This document shows positions 28,500-38,028 of a DNA stretch of 64,000 nt, piece by piece. Each line of letters opens with the position of its first letter. Within the stretch, counting starts at the first letter, position 1. The DNA is taken from NCBI RefSeq assembly GCF_016899425.1, contig NZ_CP045994.1, forward strand, positions 3,100,001-3,164,000, given 5' to 3'. Under the pieces are notes generated by a model. It searched no databases, had not been told where the DNA came from, and saw only the letters and a program-made list of their open reading frames with translations. This stretch comes from Burkholderia sp. MS389 (GTDB lineage: Bacteria; Pseudomonadota; Gammaproteobacteria; Burkholderiales; Burkholderiaceae). A program made the translations under genes and the position numbers.

Positions 28500-28599
28500 T
28501 GCGCGGCCTTTCGCTACACTTCGTTCCACAGTTGCTTGTTTCCTTCGTCCGAAGGAGTCTGCGAGTATTCACGCGGCCACCCGGCCGCGTTTTTTTTGC
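28500..28599 (+). ncRNA. Candidate small RNA with intrinsic terminator
   Basis: No plus-strand gene ends here, yet a perfect plus-strand terminator is present: ACGCGGCC / GGCCGCGT around ACCC, followed by eight T's (28571-28597). A second small hairpin, CCTTC-GTCC-GAAGG, lies at 28542-28555. A TACACT element at 28515-28520 might be a -10 box. Together these suggest a short Hfq-type RNA of roughly 70-100 bases. The 5' end is a guess; no known RNA family was recognised. Confidence 0.4.
28571..28597 (+). terminator. Plus-strand intrinsic terminator without an upstream gene
   Basis: Eight-base-pair stem with a four-base loop followed by eight T's on the plus strand. Read on the minus strand there is no U tract, so it does not serve the adjacent minus-strand genes. 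Confidence 0.8.
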
Positions 28600-28611
28600 A
28601 TGCGCCGCGCC

Positions 28612-29385
28612 TCATGCACGATAGCCGGGATCGATCCGGTCGACGATCCGCTGCAGCGCGTCGAACGCGTCCTGCCCCGCGCCATGCTTCGGGTCGAAAT
28701 TCAGCGAATCGCGCACGCACCCTTCGAGCACGAGCGGCGCAATCGGCAGCGCATCGCCGATCGCCTGCGTCGCGACCTGCACCTCGCACGCACGGTTGAG
28801 CAGCCACATCAGCGAAAACGTCTGCGCGAGCGTCGCGCCGATCGTCACGGGCCCGTGGTTGCGCAGCAGCAGCACGGGCCGCCCGCCCGCGCTGTCGACG
28901 ATGCGCCGGCCTTCCTCGAGATGCACGGTGATGCCCTCGAAGTCGTGATACGCGATCTTCCCGTACAGCTGCGCCGAATAGAAATTCGAGAACGACAGCC
29001 CGTCGCGCGAACAGCACACGGCCATCGTCGGCGTCGTGTGCACGTGCATCACGCAATGCGCATCGGGCAGCGCCGCATGGATCGCGCTGTGGAACGTGAA
29101 ACCGGCCGGATTGATCGGCCAGTCGGAATGGCCGATCACGTTGCCGTCGATGTCGATCTTCACGAGGTTCGACGCGCACACCTCGCGGTAATGAAGCCCG
29201 AACGGGTTGATCAGGAAATGACCGTCCTCGCCCGGCACGCGCAGCGAGATATGGTTGTAGATCAGCTCGGTCCAGCCGAGGTGATCGAAGATGCGGTAGG
29301 CGGCCGCGAGCTGCACACGCGCCTGCCATTCGGCTTCGGAGAAGCGCGCGGGGCGCGTGAACGGCTGGTTCGGTACACGTTGCAT
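28612..29385 (-). CDS. Class II aldolase/adducin family protein
   Basis: 257 residues. The fold is that of fuculose-phosphate aldolase, with the zinc-site motif HVHTTPTM and a third ligand in RNHGPVTIG. The N-terminal AAAYRIFDHLGWTELIYNHISLRVPG and HSDWPINPAGFTFHSAIH segments match the bacterial adducin-like subfamily rather than sugar-phosphate aldolases, so the substrate is unknown. Start at 29385 fits MQRVPNQPF. A 24-bp imperfect dyad lies 160 bases upstream and may be its operator. Confidence 0.87.
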   Translation of the reverse strand: MQRVPNQPFTRPARFSEAEWQARVQLAAAYRIFDHLGWTELIYNHISLRVPGEDGHFLINPFGLHYREVCASNLVKIDIDGNVIGHSDWPINPAGFTFHSAIHAALPDAHCVMHVHTTPTMAVCCSRDGLSFSNFYSAQLYGKIAYHDFEGITVHLEEGRRIVDSAGGRPVLLLRNHGPVTIGATLAQTFSLMWLLNRACEVQVATQAIGDALPIAPLVLEGCVRDSLNFDPKHGAGQDAFDALQRIVDRIDPGYRA

Positions 29386-29546
29386 GGGGAACTCCGGTTG
29401 CGGGCGACGCGCGGCCGCGGCGAGCGGCGCCGCGCATCGTCCTCGTCTGCCGGCGCCGCAAGCGATGCGTGCGCCGCGTATCGCGCAGGTGCGGCGCACC
29501 GTTCCGGCCCGCATTGTGCGATCCGCCGGCGCGCTTCACGATACCC

Positions 29547-29570
29547 ATATCGTTGCGCGCACAACCATAT
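29547..29570. promoter_or_regulatory. Imperfect 24-bp dyad upstream of the aldolase-like gene
   Basis: ATATCGTTGCG and its near-complement in CACAACCATAT form a 12-bp half-site pair with ten matching positions. It is AT-richer than its surroundings and lies in the 237-base space between the PLD gene and the aldolase-like gene. It looks like a repressor site; no regulator gene is adjacent. Confidence 0.4.
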
Positions 29571-29622
29571 CATCTTTCCCCGCGCACCGGTATCGCGGGT
29601 TTTGCCGGAGCCGTTCCCGCCC

Positions 29623-31245
29623 TTACAACTGGTCGTCGACCGGCAGCAGCGTGAAGATGCCCGTCATCACGTTGCGCAGCAGCCCCGCATGCGGGTCGAC
29701 GTGATAGGTGGTCGTCTGGCCGCCTTCGGTGCCCGTCCATTCGAGCGCGGGCGGGCTGCCGTCGGTCCGCTTCGCGAGCGTGACGCGGTAGCTTTCGTCC
29801 GGCTGCGTCACGCGCGCGAAGATCGCCTCGGCCTGCTGCGCGAGCACCGGGCTGTGGATCACGAGCGCGAGCTCGGTGTTCAGGTACGCGGAACGCGGGT
29901 CGAGGTTCAGCGAGCCGATCACGAGGATTTGCCGGTCGATCACGTACGCCTTCGCATGCAGGCTCGCACGCGAGCGCGACCCGAACAGCCGCGCGGGCTG
30001 CTGGTCGGGCTGCGACTTGAATTCGTACAGCTCGACGCCGCGCTGCAGCAGCGGCACGCGGTACGGCGCATAGCCGGCCTGCACCGCGACCGCATCGGTC
30101 GCCGCGAGCGAATTCGTGACGATCGCGACGCGCACGCCGCGCGCGGCCGTATCGCCGAGGATCTTCACGCCGGCGTCGTGCGGCACGAAGTACGGCGAAA
30201 ACGCGAGGAATTCCTTCTGCGCGCCGCGCGTCAGCTCCGCCAGGCGCTGCATCGGCGGGCTCACGTAGGTGCCGGTCGGCCGCGCGACCTTGGTCGGCGC
30301 ATCGACCTTGAATTCGGCCGGCGCCCACACGAGTTCGAGTTCGTCGCGTGCGATCTGCCGTGCGAGCGGCGTCGCGTTCAGCGGCTTCGCGTTGTACGGA
30401 TCGGCATTCTTGCGCCAGTGGTCGCGCAACTCGTCGCGCATCGCGTCGAGATCCTTCGGATCGAACTTCTGATGATTGAGCACCCGCAACGGATAGCTGC
30501 TCGCGCTCGCCCAGTATTCGTCGAAGCTCTTCGAGATGTCGTGGGTCACGGGGCCGGCCGCCAGCACGTCGAGATCGCGGAACTGGAGCGTCGGGCTCGC
30601 ACTGAAGTATTCGTCGCCGAGATTGCGGCCGCCGACGATCGCGAGCTGGTTGTCCGCGATCATCGCCTTGTTGTGCATCCGGCGCGTGAAGCTGTCGATC
30701 CGCGTGAAGAAGTTGGCCGTGCGCTCGACCACGCCGCGCTGCGATGCGCCGAACGGGTTGAACACGCGGATCTCGATGTTCTGGTGCGTATTGAGCGCAG
30801 CCATCACGCGGTCGATATCGTCGAAGTTCAGGTCGTCGACCAGCATCCGCACGCGCACGCCGCGATCGGCCGCGTACAGCGCCGCGCCGAGCAGCAGCTT
30901 GCCGGTCGTATCCTCGGTCGCGATGTAGTACTGCATGTCGAGCGTCTTCGTCGCCGCCCGCGCGAGCGCGATGCGCATCTGCAACGCGGTGGCGCCGTCG
31001 GCCAGCAGCCGGAAGCCCGACTGCCCCGGATGCGCGGCTTCCGGCGCGGCCAGCGCAGCGTGCAACGGTGTCGCGGTATCGGCCGACAACGCGTGCGAGA
31101 CGGGGCGATCGAGCGAGGTGGCGGGCGGATGCGTCGCGCACGCGGCGAGCGGCAGCAGCGCGCAGACGATCAGCGCGCGGGCCTGGCGGCATGCGGCGCG
31201 CCACGACGGCGTGGCCGGTGCGCGCCGGATCAGGGACGTGAGCAC
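29623..31245 (-). CDS. Phospholipase D family lipoprotein
   Basis: 540 residues with two PLD repeats: the first HKD motif is in RMHNKAMIADNQLAIVGG and the second in LHAKAYVIDRQILVIGS. Members hydrolyse or transfer phosphatidyl groups, including cardiolipin synthesis. A lipobox LAAC with the lipidated Cys at residue 36 shows it is a membrane lipoprotein facing the periplasm. The start is the GTG at 31245, which has a GAGGAAG site six bases upstream; a TTG at 31305 is much less likely. This is the second PLD-type enzyme in the window, distinct from ClsB. Confidence 0.85.
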   Translation of the reverse strand: MLTSLIRRAPATPSWRAACRQARALIVCALLPLAACATHPPATSLDRPVSHALSADTATPLHAALAAPEAAHPGQSGFRLLADGATALQMRIALARAATKTLDMQYYIATEDTTGKLLLGAALYAADRGVRVRMLVDDLNFDDIDRVMAALNTHQNIEIRVFNPFGASQRGVVERTANFFTRIDSFTRRMHNKAMIADNQLAIVGGRNLGDEYFSASPTLQFRDLDVLAAGPVTHDISKSFDEYWASASSYPLRVLNHQKFDPKDLDAMRDELRDHWRKNADPYNAKPLNATPLARQIARDELELVWAPAEFKVDAPTKVARPTGTYVSPPMQRLAELTRGAQKEFLAFSPYFVPHDAGVKILGDTAARGVRVAIVTNSLAATDAVAVQAGYAPYRVPLLQRGVELYEFKSQPDQQPARLFGSRSRASLHAKAYVIDRQILVIGSLNLDPRSAYLNTELALVIHSPVLAQQAEAIFARVTQPDESYRVTLAKRTDGSPPALEWTGTEGGQTTTYHVDPHAGLLRNVMTGIFTLLPVDDQL

Positions 31246-31378
31246 GAAAGCTTCCTCGACAGTCGGATCAATGGGCACGTCATCGCCGCGGCGCGCGGCT
31301 GACAAGGGGTTGCGATCGATTCTAGTGGGCGCCCGACGAACCGGTCAATTGGGCCGGCCCCGCAGGCCATCGCAGCCG

Positions 31379-31392
31379 CTGGTCCGACCAAT
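31379..31392. promoter_or_regulatory. GntR/FadR-type operator half of a pair
   Basis: TGGTCCGACCA (31380-31390) matches the FadR-subfamily consensus TNGTNNNACNA as a perfect dyad, with CAAT following. It lies directly past the GntR gene's stop codon and 135 bases upstream of the PLD lipoprotein gene, so it might let the lactate regulator act on the latter. Confidence 0.45.
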
Positions 31393-31393
31393 C

Positions 31394-32110
31394 TCATGAC
31401 GCATCGCCGCTGCGCTCGAAATGGCTGCGCACGTAGTCGATATGCGTCTGCATCGCGGTGCGCGCCTCTTCGGGGCGGTGCGCGCAAATCGCGTCGCACA
31501 CCACCCGGTGCTGCAACAACAGCAACTCGGATGCCTGCTCGTCCTCCGTCGTCATCCCGGCCACGTTGATCGAAATGTGCTCGCGCAACATTCCGATCAC
31601 GCTCGTATGCAGGTGCAGGAACATCGTGTTGTGCGACGCGAGCGCGATCGCCTCGTGCAGCTTCGCATCGGTCGCGGCTTCGACGGCCGCATCGTCGTTC
31701 GCGTGCGCGGTTTCGAGCTCGCGCAGCAGCGCGCGAATCCGGCGTCGGTCGTTCGCATCGGCGCGCAGCGCGGCGAAATAGGCGGTCGCGCCTTCCAGCA
31801 CGCGGCGGAATTCGAGGATGTCGTCGCGCAGCGCCGGATGATCGGCGACCAGTTGGCCCCACGGCGACGCGATGCCGGCGCGCAACTGGTCGGTCACGTA
31901 GACGCCCGCGCCGCGCCGGCTCTGCAGCAGCCCGCGCGCGACGAGCCGCTGGGTCGCCTCGCGCACCGTATTGCGCGCGACGCCGTACTGCTGCGCGAGC
32001 ACGCGCTCGGCCGGCAGCCGCGCGCCGGCCGGCCACGTGCCGTCGAGCAGTGCCGTCTCGATCTTGCGCATCACCACTTCGGTCCGGCCCCGTGCCGTCA
32101 TCGCCGCCAT
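31394..32110 (-). CDS. GntR/FadR family regulator of lactate utilisation
   Basis: 238 residues. An N-terminal GntR winged helix (ARLPAERVLAQQYGVARNTVREATQRLVARGLL) and a C-terminal FCD ligand-binding domain with metal-type residues (LEFRRVLEG, DAKLHEAIALASHN, LQHRVVCDAI). It is divergent from lutA-lutC-lutB and lactate permease, like LldR/LutR repressors, and likely releases DNA when L-lactate binds. A GGGGAG site precedes the ATG at 32110. Operator-like dyads occur on both sides of the gene. Confidence 0.88.
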   Translation of the reverse strand: MAAMTARGRTEVVMRKIETALLDGTWPAGARLPAERVLAQQYGVARNTVREATQRLVARGLLQSRRGAGVYVTDQLRAGIASPWGQLVADHPALRDDILEFRRVLEGATAYFAALRADANDRRRIRALLRELETAHANDDAAVEAATDAKLHEAIALASHNTMFLHLHTSVIGMLREHISINVAGMTTEDEQASELLLLQHRVVCDAICAHRPEEARTAMQTHIDYVRSHFERSGDAS

Positions 32111-32144
32111 CGTCGCGTCTCCCCGCGGAATGCATGCCGCCCCG

Positions 32145-32159
32145 ATTGGCCCAACCAAT
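32145..32159. promoter_or_regulatory. Likely operator of the lactate regulator
   Basis: ATTGGCCCAACCAAT is an ATTGG/CCAAT dyad close to the PdhR/LldR-type consensus TTGGTNNNACCAA. It lies in the gap between the regulator and lutA, 35 bases from the regulator start and 80 from lutA, suitable for control of both directions. Confidence 0.6.
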
Positions 32160-32238
32160 TTGAGCTGCGGCGCGGACGGGGGAATTATGCAGCGAAATCG
32201 ACGCTCCGCACGCCGGGTCGTCGCCTCTGGAGCGAGAC

Positions 32239-33036
32239 ATGAACCCACGGCCGTACCCCACCGCCCCCGCGCACGTCTATCTGTTCGCGACCTGCCTGGT
32301 CGACCTGTTCGTCCCCGAAGCGGGGCTCGACGCGGTCCGCCTGCTGGAACGCGAGGGCCTGACGGTCCACTATCCGCGCGGCCAGAGCTGTTGCGGGCAG
32401 CCGGCCTACAGCAGCGGCAATCCCGACGAGGCGCGCCGCGTCGCGGCCGCGCAGCTCGACCTGTTCGCGCAACCGTGGCCGGTGATCGTGCCGTCCGGCT
32501 CGTGCGCGGGCATGATCCGGCACCACTGGCCGGCGCTGTTCGCCGACGATCCCGTTCACGGCCCGAAAGCACGCGCGATCGCGGAGCGGACCTACGAACT
32601 CGCCGAATTCCTCATCCATGTGCTCGACGTGCAGCTCGACGCGGTCATGGCCGACGCCGGACCCGACGAACGCGTCGTGCTGCACACGTCGTGCGCGGCA
32701 CGGCGCGAGATGGGCACGCGCGTGCACGGCGTCGCGCTCGTCGACGCGCTGCCGGGCGTGACGCGCATCGAACACGAACGCGAATCCGAATGCTGCGGCT
32801 TCGGCGGCACGTTCTCGCTGAAGCATCCGGACATCTCCGGCGCGATGGTGCGCGACAAGGTCGCGTCGGCGTGCGCGACCGGCTGCGACCGGCTCGTGTC
32901 GGCCGACTGCGGCTGCCTGCTGAACATCGGCCACGCCGCGGCCAAGGCCGGCGCGGCGCTGCCCGTCGAACATCTCGCGAGCTTCCTGTGGCGCCGCACG
33001 GCTGGCGCCGGCTCGCTGCGCGGAGCATCGAAATGA
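32239..33036 (+). CDS. lutA: L-lactate utilisation Fe-S protein LutA/LldE
   Basis: 265 residues with two CCG cysteine-rich domains, signatures SCCGQPAYSSGNP and ECCGFGGTFSLKHPDIS. It is one of three subunits of the LutABC (LldEFG) complex that oxidises L-lactate to pyruvate through Fe-S clusters instead of a flavin. A GGAGCGAG purine run precedes the ATG. It overlaps lutC in an ATGA junction, so subunits are made in step. Confidence 0.93.
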   Translation: MNPRPYPTAPAHVYLFATCLVDLFVPEAGLDAVRLLEREGLTVHYPRGQSCCGQPAYSSGNPDEARRVAAAQLDLFAQPWPVIVPSGSCAGMIRHHWPALFADDPVHGPKARAIAERTYELAEFLIHVLDVQLDAVMADAGPDERVVLHTSCAARREMGTRVHGVALVDALPGVTRIEHERESECCGFGGTFSLKHPDISGAMVRDKVASACATGCDRLVSADCGCLLNIGHAAAKAGAALPVEHLASFLWRRTAGAGSLRGASK

Positions 33037-33758
33037 GCGCGCGCGACGCGATCCTCGCGCGGCTGCGCGCCGCCGCACCGGGCGTCGCGACGAACGCCGC
33101 GCCGGCGCTCGATGCACGCATCGACGCGCATTACGACACGCGCCGTGCATCGGCCGGCCCCGCCGCCGATGCACGCGTGCGGGCGATGCAGACGGCACTT
33201 GCCGCGTCGCACGCCGAAGTCTGGTGCGCAACCGCCGACGCATGGCCCGCGCAGCTCGCCGCACGTCTGGCCGACGCCGGCGTGCGCCGCCTGCTGCTCG
33301 ACGCGGCCCGCGCCGAATCCGCGGCGCTTGCCCGCGCGCTGCCCGAGACGGTCGCGCCCGTGCCGTTCGACCGGCCGATCGACGCGTGGAAAACCGAACT
33401 GTTCGACACGATCGACGCGGGCTTCACCGTCGCGCGCTCGGGCATCGCGGCGACCGGCACCCTGGTGCTCGCGCCCGATGCCGGCACGCCGCGTACGGTG
33501 TCGCTGGTGCCGCCGCTGCACGTCGCGCTCGTCCATGCGAACACACTGCATGCGGACCTGCACGCCGCCGTGCACGCGGAGCGCTGGCCAGCCGGCATGC
33601 CGACCAACCTCGTGCTGGTATCGGGCCCGTCGAAGACGTCCGACATCCAGCAGACGCTCGCCTATGGCGCGCACGGCCCGCGCCGCCTGTGGGTCGTGAT
33701 CGTCACCGATTCGGCCGCGCCGCCGGCCGCCCCCGCTTGCGAGGACCTGCCGCGATGA
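33033..33758 (+). CDS. lutC: L-lactate utilisation protein LutC (LUD domain)
   Basis: 241 residues with an LUD domain, which is the scaffold of LutC/LldG. Characteristic: the [36 protein letters not shown] stretch (described in parts) and [21 protein letters not shown] near the end. No cysteine cluster, as expected for LutC. Its ATG overlaps the lutA stop and its stop overlaps the lutB start, both as ATGA, giving a tightly coupled three-gene unit. Confidence 0.93.
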   Translation: MSARDAILARLRAAAPGVATNAAPALDARIDAHYDTRRASAGPAADARVRAMQTALAASHAEVWCATADAWPAQLAARLADAGVRRLLLDAARAESAALARALPETVAPVPFDRPIDAWKTELFDTIDAGFTVARSGIAATGTLVLAPDAGTPRTVSLVPPLHVALVHANTLHADLHAAVHAERWPAGMPTNLVLVSGPSKTSDIQQTLAYGAHGPRRLWVVIVTDSAAPPAAPACEDLPR

Positions 33759-35200
33759 GCGACCACCCGCTGCAATTCGTCGCCCCCGGCGACTTCAAGA
33801 CCCGTGCGCGCGCCGCGCTCGACGATCCGGCACTGCGCCGGAGCTTTCGCGGCGCGATGGACTTCCTGCAGGGCAAGCGCGCGACGCAATTCCCCGACGA
33901 CACCGAGCTGCAGCAGCTGCGCGATCTCGGCGAAGCCGTCCGGCAGCACGCGCTCGCGCAGCTGCCCGCGCTGCTCGAACGGCTGGAGACGAAGCTCGCC
34001 GCAGCCGGCGTGCACGTGCACTGGGCCGAGACGGCCGCCGATGCGAACGCGATCGTGCTCGGCATCGCGCAGGCGAAGAAGGCGCGCCGCGTGATCAAGG
34101 GCAAGTCGATGGCGAGCGAGGAAATCGAGCTGAATCATTACCTCGCGGAGCACGGGGTCGACTGCATCGAATCCGACATGGGCGAATTCATCGTGCAGCT
34201 CGCCGGCGAGAAGCCGTCGCACATCGTGATGCCGGCGATCCACAAGACCCGCGGCGACATCGCCGAACTGTTCGAGGCGCACCTCCCCGGCGCGCGCTAC
34301 ACGGAAGACGTCGACGAGCTGATCCAGACCGGCCGGCGCGCGCTGCGCCGCGCGTTCGCGGAAGCGGACATCGGCCTGTCCGGCGTCAATTTCGCGGCGG
34401 CCGACACGGGCACGCTGTGGCTCGTCGAGAACGAAGGCAACGGCCGCCTGTCGACGACGGTGCCCGACACGCACGTGGCGATCATGGGGATCGAGAAGGT
34501 CGTCGAGAAACTCGAGCACATCGTGCCGCTGTCGAGCCTGCTCACGCGCTCGGCCACCGGCCAGGCGATCACGACCTACTTCAACCTGATCTCGGGCCCG
34601 CGCCGCGACGGCGAACGCGACGGCCCGCGCGAGCTGCATCTCGTGCTGCTCGACAACGGCCGCACGCAGGCGTACGCGGACGAACAGTTGCGCGCGACGC
34701 TGCAATGCATCCGCTGCGGCGCGTGCATGAATCACTGCCCCGTCTATACGCGCATCGGCGGCCACGCATACGGCACGACCTACCCGGGCCCGATCGGCAA
34801 GATCATCTCGCCACACCTGCTCGGCCTCGACGCGACGGCCGACCTGCCGACCGCATCGACGCTGTGCGGCGCATGCGGCGAGGTGTGCCCGGTGCGCATC
34901 CCGATCCCGCAATTGCTCGTGCGGCTGCGCACCGAAGCGAACCGCAAGCCCGACGAACCGGTCGCGCATCCGTTGCGCGGCCAGGGCGCGAACTACCACC
35001 GCACGGAAGAACTCGTGTGGCGCTTCTGGTCGGGCGCGTTCGCGCATCCGCGCGCGTACCGCGCGTTCCGCTGGGCCGCGACGCGCCTGCGGGCGCTCAC
35101 GCCCGCGAAACAACTGGGCTGGACGCAGCACCGCACGCCACTCGAACCGGCGCCGCGCAGCCTGTCCGACCTGCTGCGCGCCCGCGGCCAGCCCGAATAG
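33755..35200 (+). CDS. lutB: L-lactate utilisation ferredoxin-like protein LutB
   Basis: 481 residues. An N-terminal LUD domain ([34 protein letters not shown]) is followed by a ferredoxin-like domain with two cysteine motifs, [14 protein letters not shown] and [10 protein letters not shown], for two 4Fe-4S clusters. It passes electrons from lactate oxidation. Length and order match LutB/LldF. The lactate permease gene follows after 50 bases. Confidence 0.94.
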   Translation: MSDHPLQFVAPGDFKTRARAALDDPALRRSFRGAMDFLQGKRATQFPDDTELQQLRDLGEAVRQHALAQLPALLERLETKLAAAGVHVHWAETAADANAIVLGIAQAKKARRVIKGKSMASEEIELNHYLAEHGVDCIESDMGEFIVQLAGEKPSHIVMPAIHKTRGDIAELFEAHLPGARYTEDVDELIQTGRRALRRAFAEADIGLSGVNFAAADTGTLWLVENEGNGRLSTTVPDTHVAIMGIEKVVEKLEHIVPLSSLLTRSATGQAITTYFNLISGPRRDGERDGPRELHLVLLDNGRTQAYADEQLRATLQCIRCGACMNHCPVYTRIGGHAYGTTYPGPIGKIISPHLLGLDATADLPTASTLCGACGEVCPVRIPIPQLLVRLRTEANRKPDEPVAHPLRGQGANYHRTEELVWRFWSGAFAHPRAYRAFRWAATRLRALTPAKQLGWTQHRTPLEPAPRSLSDLLRARGQPE

Positions 35201-35250
35201 CGCATCCGCTTTCAAACCCGTACCCCGATAAATCCATGGAGGAGACAACC

Positions 35251-36951
35251 ATGCAGGTTTGGCACCAGATCTACACCCCGCTCGGCAGCCTCGGGCTGTC
35301 GGCACTCGTCGCCGCGATTCCGATCATCTTCTTTTTCGTCGCGCTCGCCGCGTTGCGGATGAAGGGCCACGTCGCGGCCGCGATCACGCTGCTGCTGGCG
35401 CTCGGCGTCGCGATCGTCGCGTACGGCATGCCCGTGCCGCAGGCGCTCGCGGCGGCCGGCTTCGGCTTCGCGTACGGCCTGTGGCCGATCGCGTGGATCA
35501 TCGTCGCGGCGGTGTTCCTGTACAAGATCGTCGTGAAGACCGGCCAGTTCGACGTCATCCGCGCGTCGGTGCTGTCGATCACCGACGACCAGCGGCTGCA
35601 GATGCTGCTGATCGGCTTCTCGTTCGGTGCGTTTCTCGAAGGCGCGGCCGGCTTCGGCGCGCCCGTCGCGATCACGGCCGCGCTGCTGGTCGGCCTCGGC
35701 TTCAAGCCGCTGCATGCGGCCGGACTGTGTCTGATTGCAAACACCGCGCCGGTCGCGTTCGGCGCGATGGGCATTCCGATCATCGTCGCCGGGCAGGTGA
35801 CGGGCATCGACGCGTTCCACATCGGCGCGATGGCCGGCCGTCAGCTGCCGCTGCTGTCGCTCGCGGTGCCGTTCTGGCTCGTGTTCATGATGGACGGGCT
35901 GCGCGGCGTCCGGCAGACGTGGCCGGCCGCACTCGTCGCGGGCGGCAGCTTCGCGGTCACGCAGTACTTCACGTCGAACCACATCGGGCCCGAGCTGCCG
36001 GACATCACGTCGTCGCTCGTCAGCCTCGTGTCGCTCGCCGCGTTCCTGAAGGTCTGGCAGCCGAGCAGCGCGAAGCAGACGGCCGGCGGCATCGTCGCGT
36101 CCGGCGGCGGCGCGGCGCTCGCCGGATTCGGCGCGGGCGGCAACGGAGCGGGCACGAGCCGCCAGGCGTCGCCGTACACGCTCGCGCAAACCGTGCGCGC
36201 GTGGTCGCCGTTCCTGATCCTGACGGCCGTCGTCACCGTGTGGAGCATCGCGCCGTTCAAGGCGCTGTTCGCCGCGCACGGCGCGCTCGCGTCGACCGTG
36301 CTGAAGTTTCACGTGGCCGGGCTCGACCAGCTCGTCGTGAAGACCGCGCCGATCGCCGCGACGCCGAAGGCGCTCGACGCGGTGCTGAAGCTCGATCTCG
36401 TGTCGGCGGTCGGCAGCGCGATCCTCGTGACCGCGCTGATCTCGATGGCGCTGTTGCGGATGAAGCCGCGCGACGCGCTCGTCACGTTCGGCGAGACGCT
36501 GAAGGAACTGACGCGCCCGATCCTGTCGATCGGCCTCGTGCTCGCGTTCGCGTTCGTCGCGAACTACTCGGGGATGTCGTCGACGCTCGCGCTGATGCTG
36601 GCCGCGACCGGCGGCGCGTTCCCGTTCTTCTCACCGTTCCTCGGCTGGCTCGGCGTGTTCCTGACCGGCTCGGACACGTCGTCGAACGCGCTGTTCTGCT
36701 CGCTGCAGCAGGCCACCGCGCATCAGCTCGGCGTGCCCGAAACGCTCGCGGTCGCCGCGAACACGACGGGCGGCGTGACCGCGAAGATGATCTCGCCGCA
36801 ATCGATCGCGGTCGCGTGCGCGGCGACGGGCCTCGTCGGCAAGGAATCGGAGCTGTTCCGCTTCACGGTGCGGCACAGCCTGCTGTTCGCGGTGATCGTC
36901 GGGCTGATCACGCTCGTGCAGGCGTACGTGCTGCCGGGGATGGTGCCGTAA
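35251..36951 (+). CDS. lldP: L-lactate permease (LctP family)
   Basis: 566 residues, about 12-14 membrane helices, typical of the lactate permease family that imports lactate (and glycolate) with protons. Signature regions: [37 protein letters not shown] and [19 protein letters not shown]. The ATG at 35251 is preferred because GGAGGAG lies nine bases upstream; an ATG at 35236 lies on top of that site. Last gene of the lut operon, ended by a strong terminator. Confidence 0.94.
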   Translation: MQVWHQIYTPLGSLGLSALVAAIPIIFFFVALAALRMKGHVAAAITLLLALGVAIVAYGMPVPQALAAAGFGFAYGLWPIAWIIVAAVFLYKIVVKTGQFDVIRASVLSITDDQRLQMLLIGFSFGAFLEGAAGFGAPVAITAALLVGLGFKPLHAAGLCLIANTAPVAFGAMGIPIIVAGQVTGIDAFHIGAMAGRQLPLLSLAVPFWLVFMMDGLRGVRQTWPAALVAGGSFAVTQYFTSNHIGPELPDITSSLVSLVSLAAFLKVWQPSSAKQTAGGIVASGGGAALAGFGAGGNGAGTSRQASPYTLAQTVRAWSPFLILTAVVTVWSIAPFKALFAAHGALASTVLKFHVAGLDQLVVKTAPIAATPKALDAVLKLDLVSAVGSAILVTALISMALLRMKPRDALVTFGETLKELTRPILSIGLVLAFAFVANYSGMSSTLALMLAATGGAFPFFSPFLGWLGVFLTGSDTSSNALFCSLQQATAHQLGVPETLAVAANTTGGVTAKMISPQSIAVACAATGLVGKESELFRFTVRHSLLFAVIVGLITLVQAYVLPGMVP

Positions 36952-36978
36952 CCGGCGCGCAGGCAGGCCCCAAAGACA

Positions 36979-37013
36979 AAACCCCACGCCCGAACAACGG
37001 GCGTGGGGTTTTT
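36979..37013. terminator. Bidirectional intrinsic terminator, lldP / M48 protease
   Basis: AACCCCACGCCCG and CGGGCGTGGGGTT form a perfect 13-bp stem with a 5-base loop, followed by T's on the plus strand and by T's on the minus strand (TTTTGTCTTTG). It ends both the lactate operon and the converging protease gene. Confidence 0.85.
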
Positions 37014-37063
37014 CATGTCGCTTGCCGATCGCCGGCGCGGACGGCCGGCGATTCGTCGTGCGA

Positions 37064-37825
37064 TCAGCTGCCCTTCGCGATGCGATCCTGGATGTGCTGC
37101 GCACGGCTCGACGACGACGGGTGCGAGCTCATCATCGAGCTCTTGCCGCCGTCCAGTTGCGCGAGCTTCTGGAACGCGGTGACGAGGCCCTTCTGGTTCA
37201 TGCTCTTCTGCTTCATCAGGTCGAACGAGTAGTCGTCGGCCGCGCTTTCCTGCGTCTGCGAGAACTGCGCGTTGATGAACTTCTCGGTGATGTCGCCGAG
37301 TTGCGAGCTCGTCAGCGCCGCCACGCCCGGCGATGCCGCGCCGGCCGCGGTGCGCGCCGCGCTCACCGCGTACGCCGTCTGCATCGCCTTCTTCGAGTGA
37401 CCGAGTGCGACGTGGCCCATTTCATGGCCGATCACGCCGCGCAGCTCGTCGTCGTTCATCATGTCCATCAGGCCGCTGTACACGCGCACGCAACCGTTGC
37501 CCATCGCCCACGCGTTGACGTCCTTGGTCATGTAGACCTTGTAGTTGATCTTCTGGCCGTTCAGCGTCATGTCGCCGAAGCCCTTCATCACCTTCGTCAG
37601 GCGCTTCGCGTACGCGCTGTTCGGCGCGGCGATCTTCGATTCGGCGTCGCTCGACTTGCACGACTCGTTCGACAGCGCGGCGATGTCGCTGTCCGACAGC
37701 GTCGCCGCCTTGTACAGGTTGGTCCCCGCCGACGTCAGGCTGTTCGCGTCAAGGCTCTGCACCCCGCCGCACGCGCTCAACAGAAACGCCACGCCACACG
37801 CCGCCACCGCTTTCTTGAGTTGCAT
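37064..37825 (-). CDS. M48 family metalloprotease lipoprotein (LoiP/YggG-like)
   Basis: 253 residues. A lipoprotein signal peptide ends in LLSAC (Cys19). The zinc motif HEMGH is at 134-138, and the third ligand glutamate is in QESAADDYSFDLM. This is the arrangement of LoiP-type outer-membrane proteases that degrade misfolded envelope proteins under stress. The C-terminal SSHPSSSSRAQHIQDRI motif is typical. The ATG at 37825 has GAGGGA upstream. The 203-base spacer upstream is AT-richer and likely carries the promoter. Confidence 0.9.
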   Translation of the reverse strand: MQLKKAVAACGVAFLLSACGGVQSLDANSLTSAGTNLYKAATLSDSDIAALSNESCKSSDAESKIAAPNSAYAKRLTKVMKGFGDMTLNGQKINYKVYMTKDVNAWAMGNGCVRVYSGLMDMMNDDELRGVIGHEMGHVALGHSKKAMQTAYAVSAARTAAGAASPGVAALTSSQLGDITEKFINAQFSQTQESAADDYSFDLMKQKSMNQKGLVTAFQKLAQLDGGKSSMMSSHPSSSSRAQHIQDRIAKGS

Positions 37826-38028
37826 CCCGGAATCCCTCGATAGTTGTATTTGGGAGCGGCGATTTTGCATAATCCGGCAGAAAATTACCAGTTGTTTACA
37901 TCGGATGACACGCTCATTACTCAGCAGATTGACATGACGCGGCGATCTGGCCCCGGATTGACGACGAAAAGCATGGCAATCGCCGCGCCCGGCGCGGCGG
38001 CCGGCAACGAAAGCGGACCGGCCTTCGC

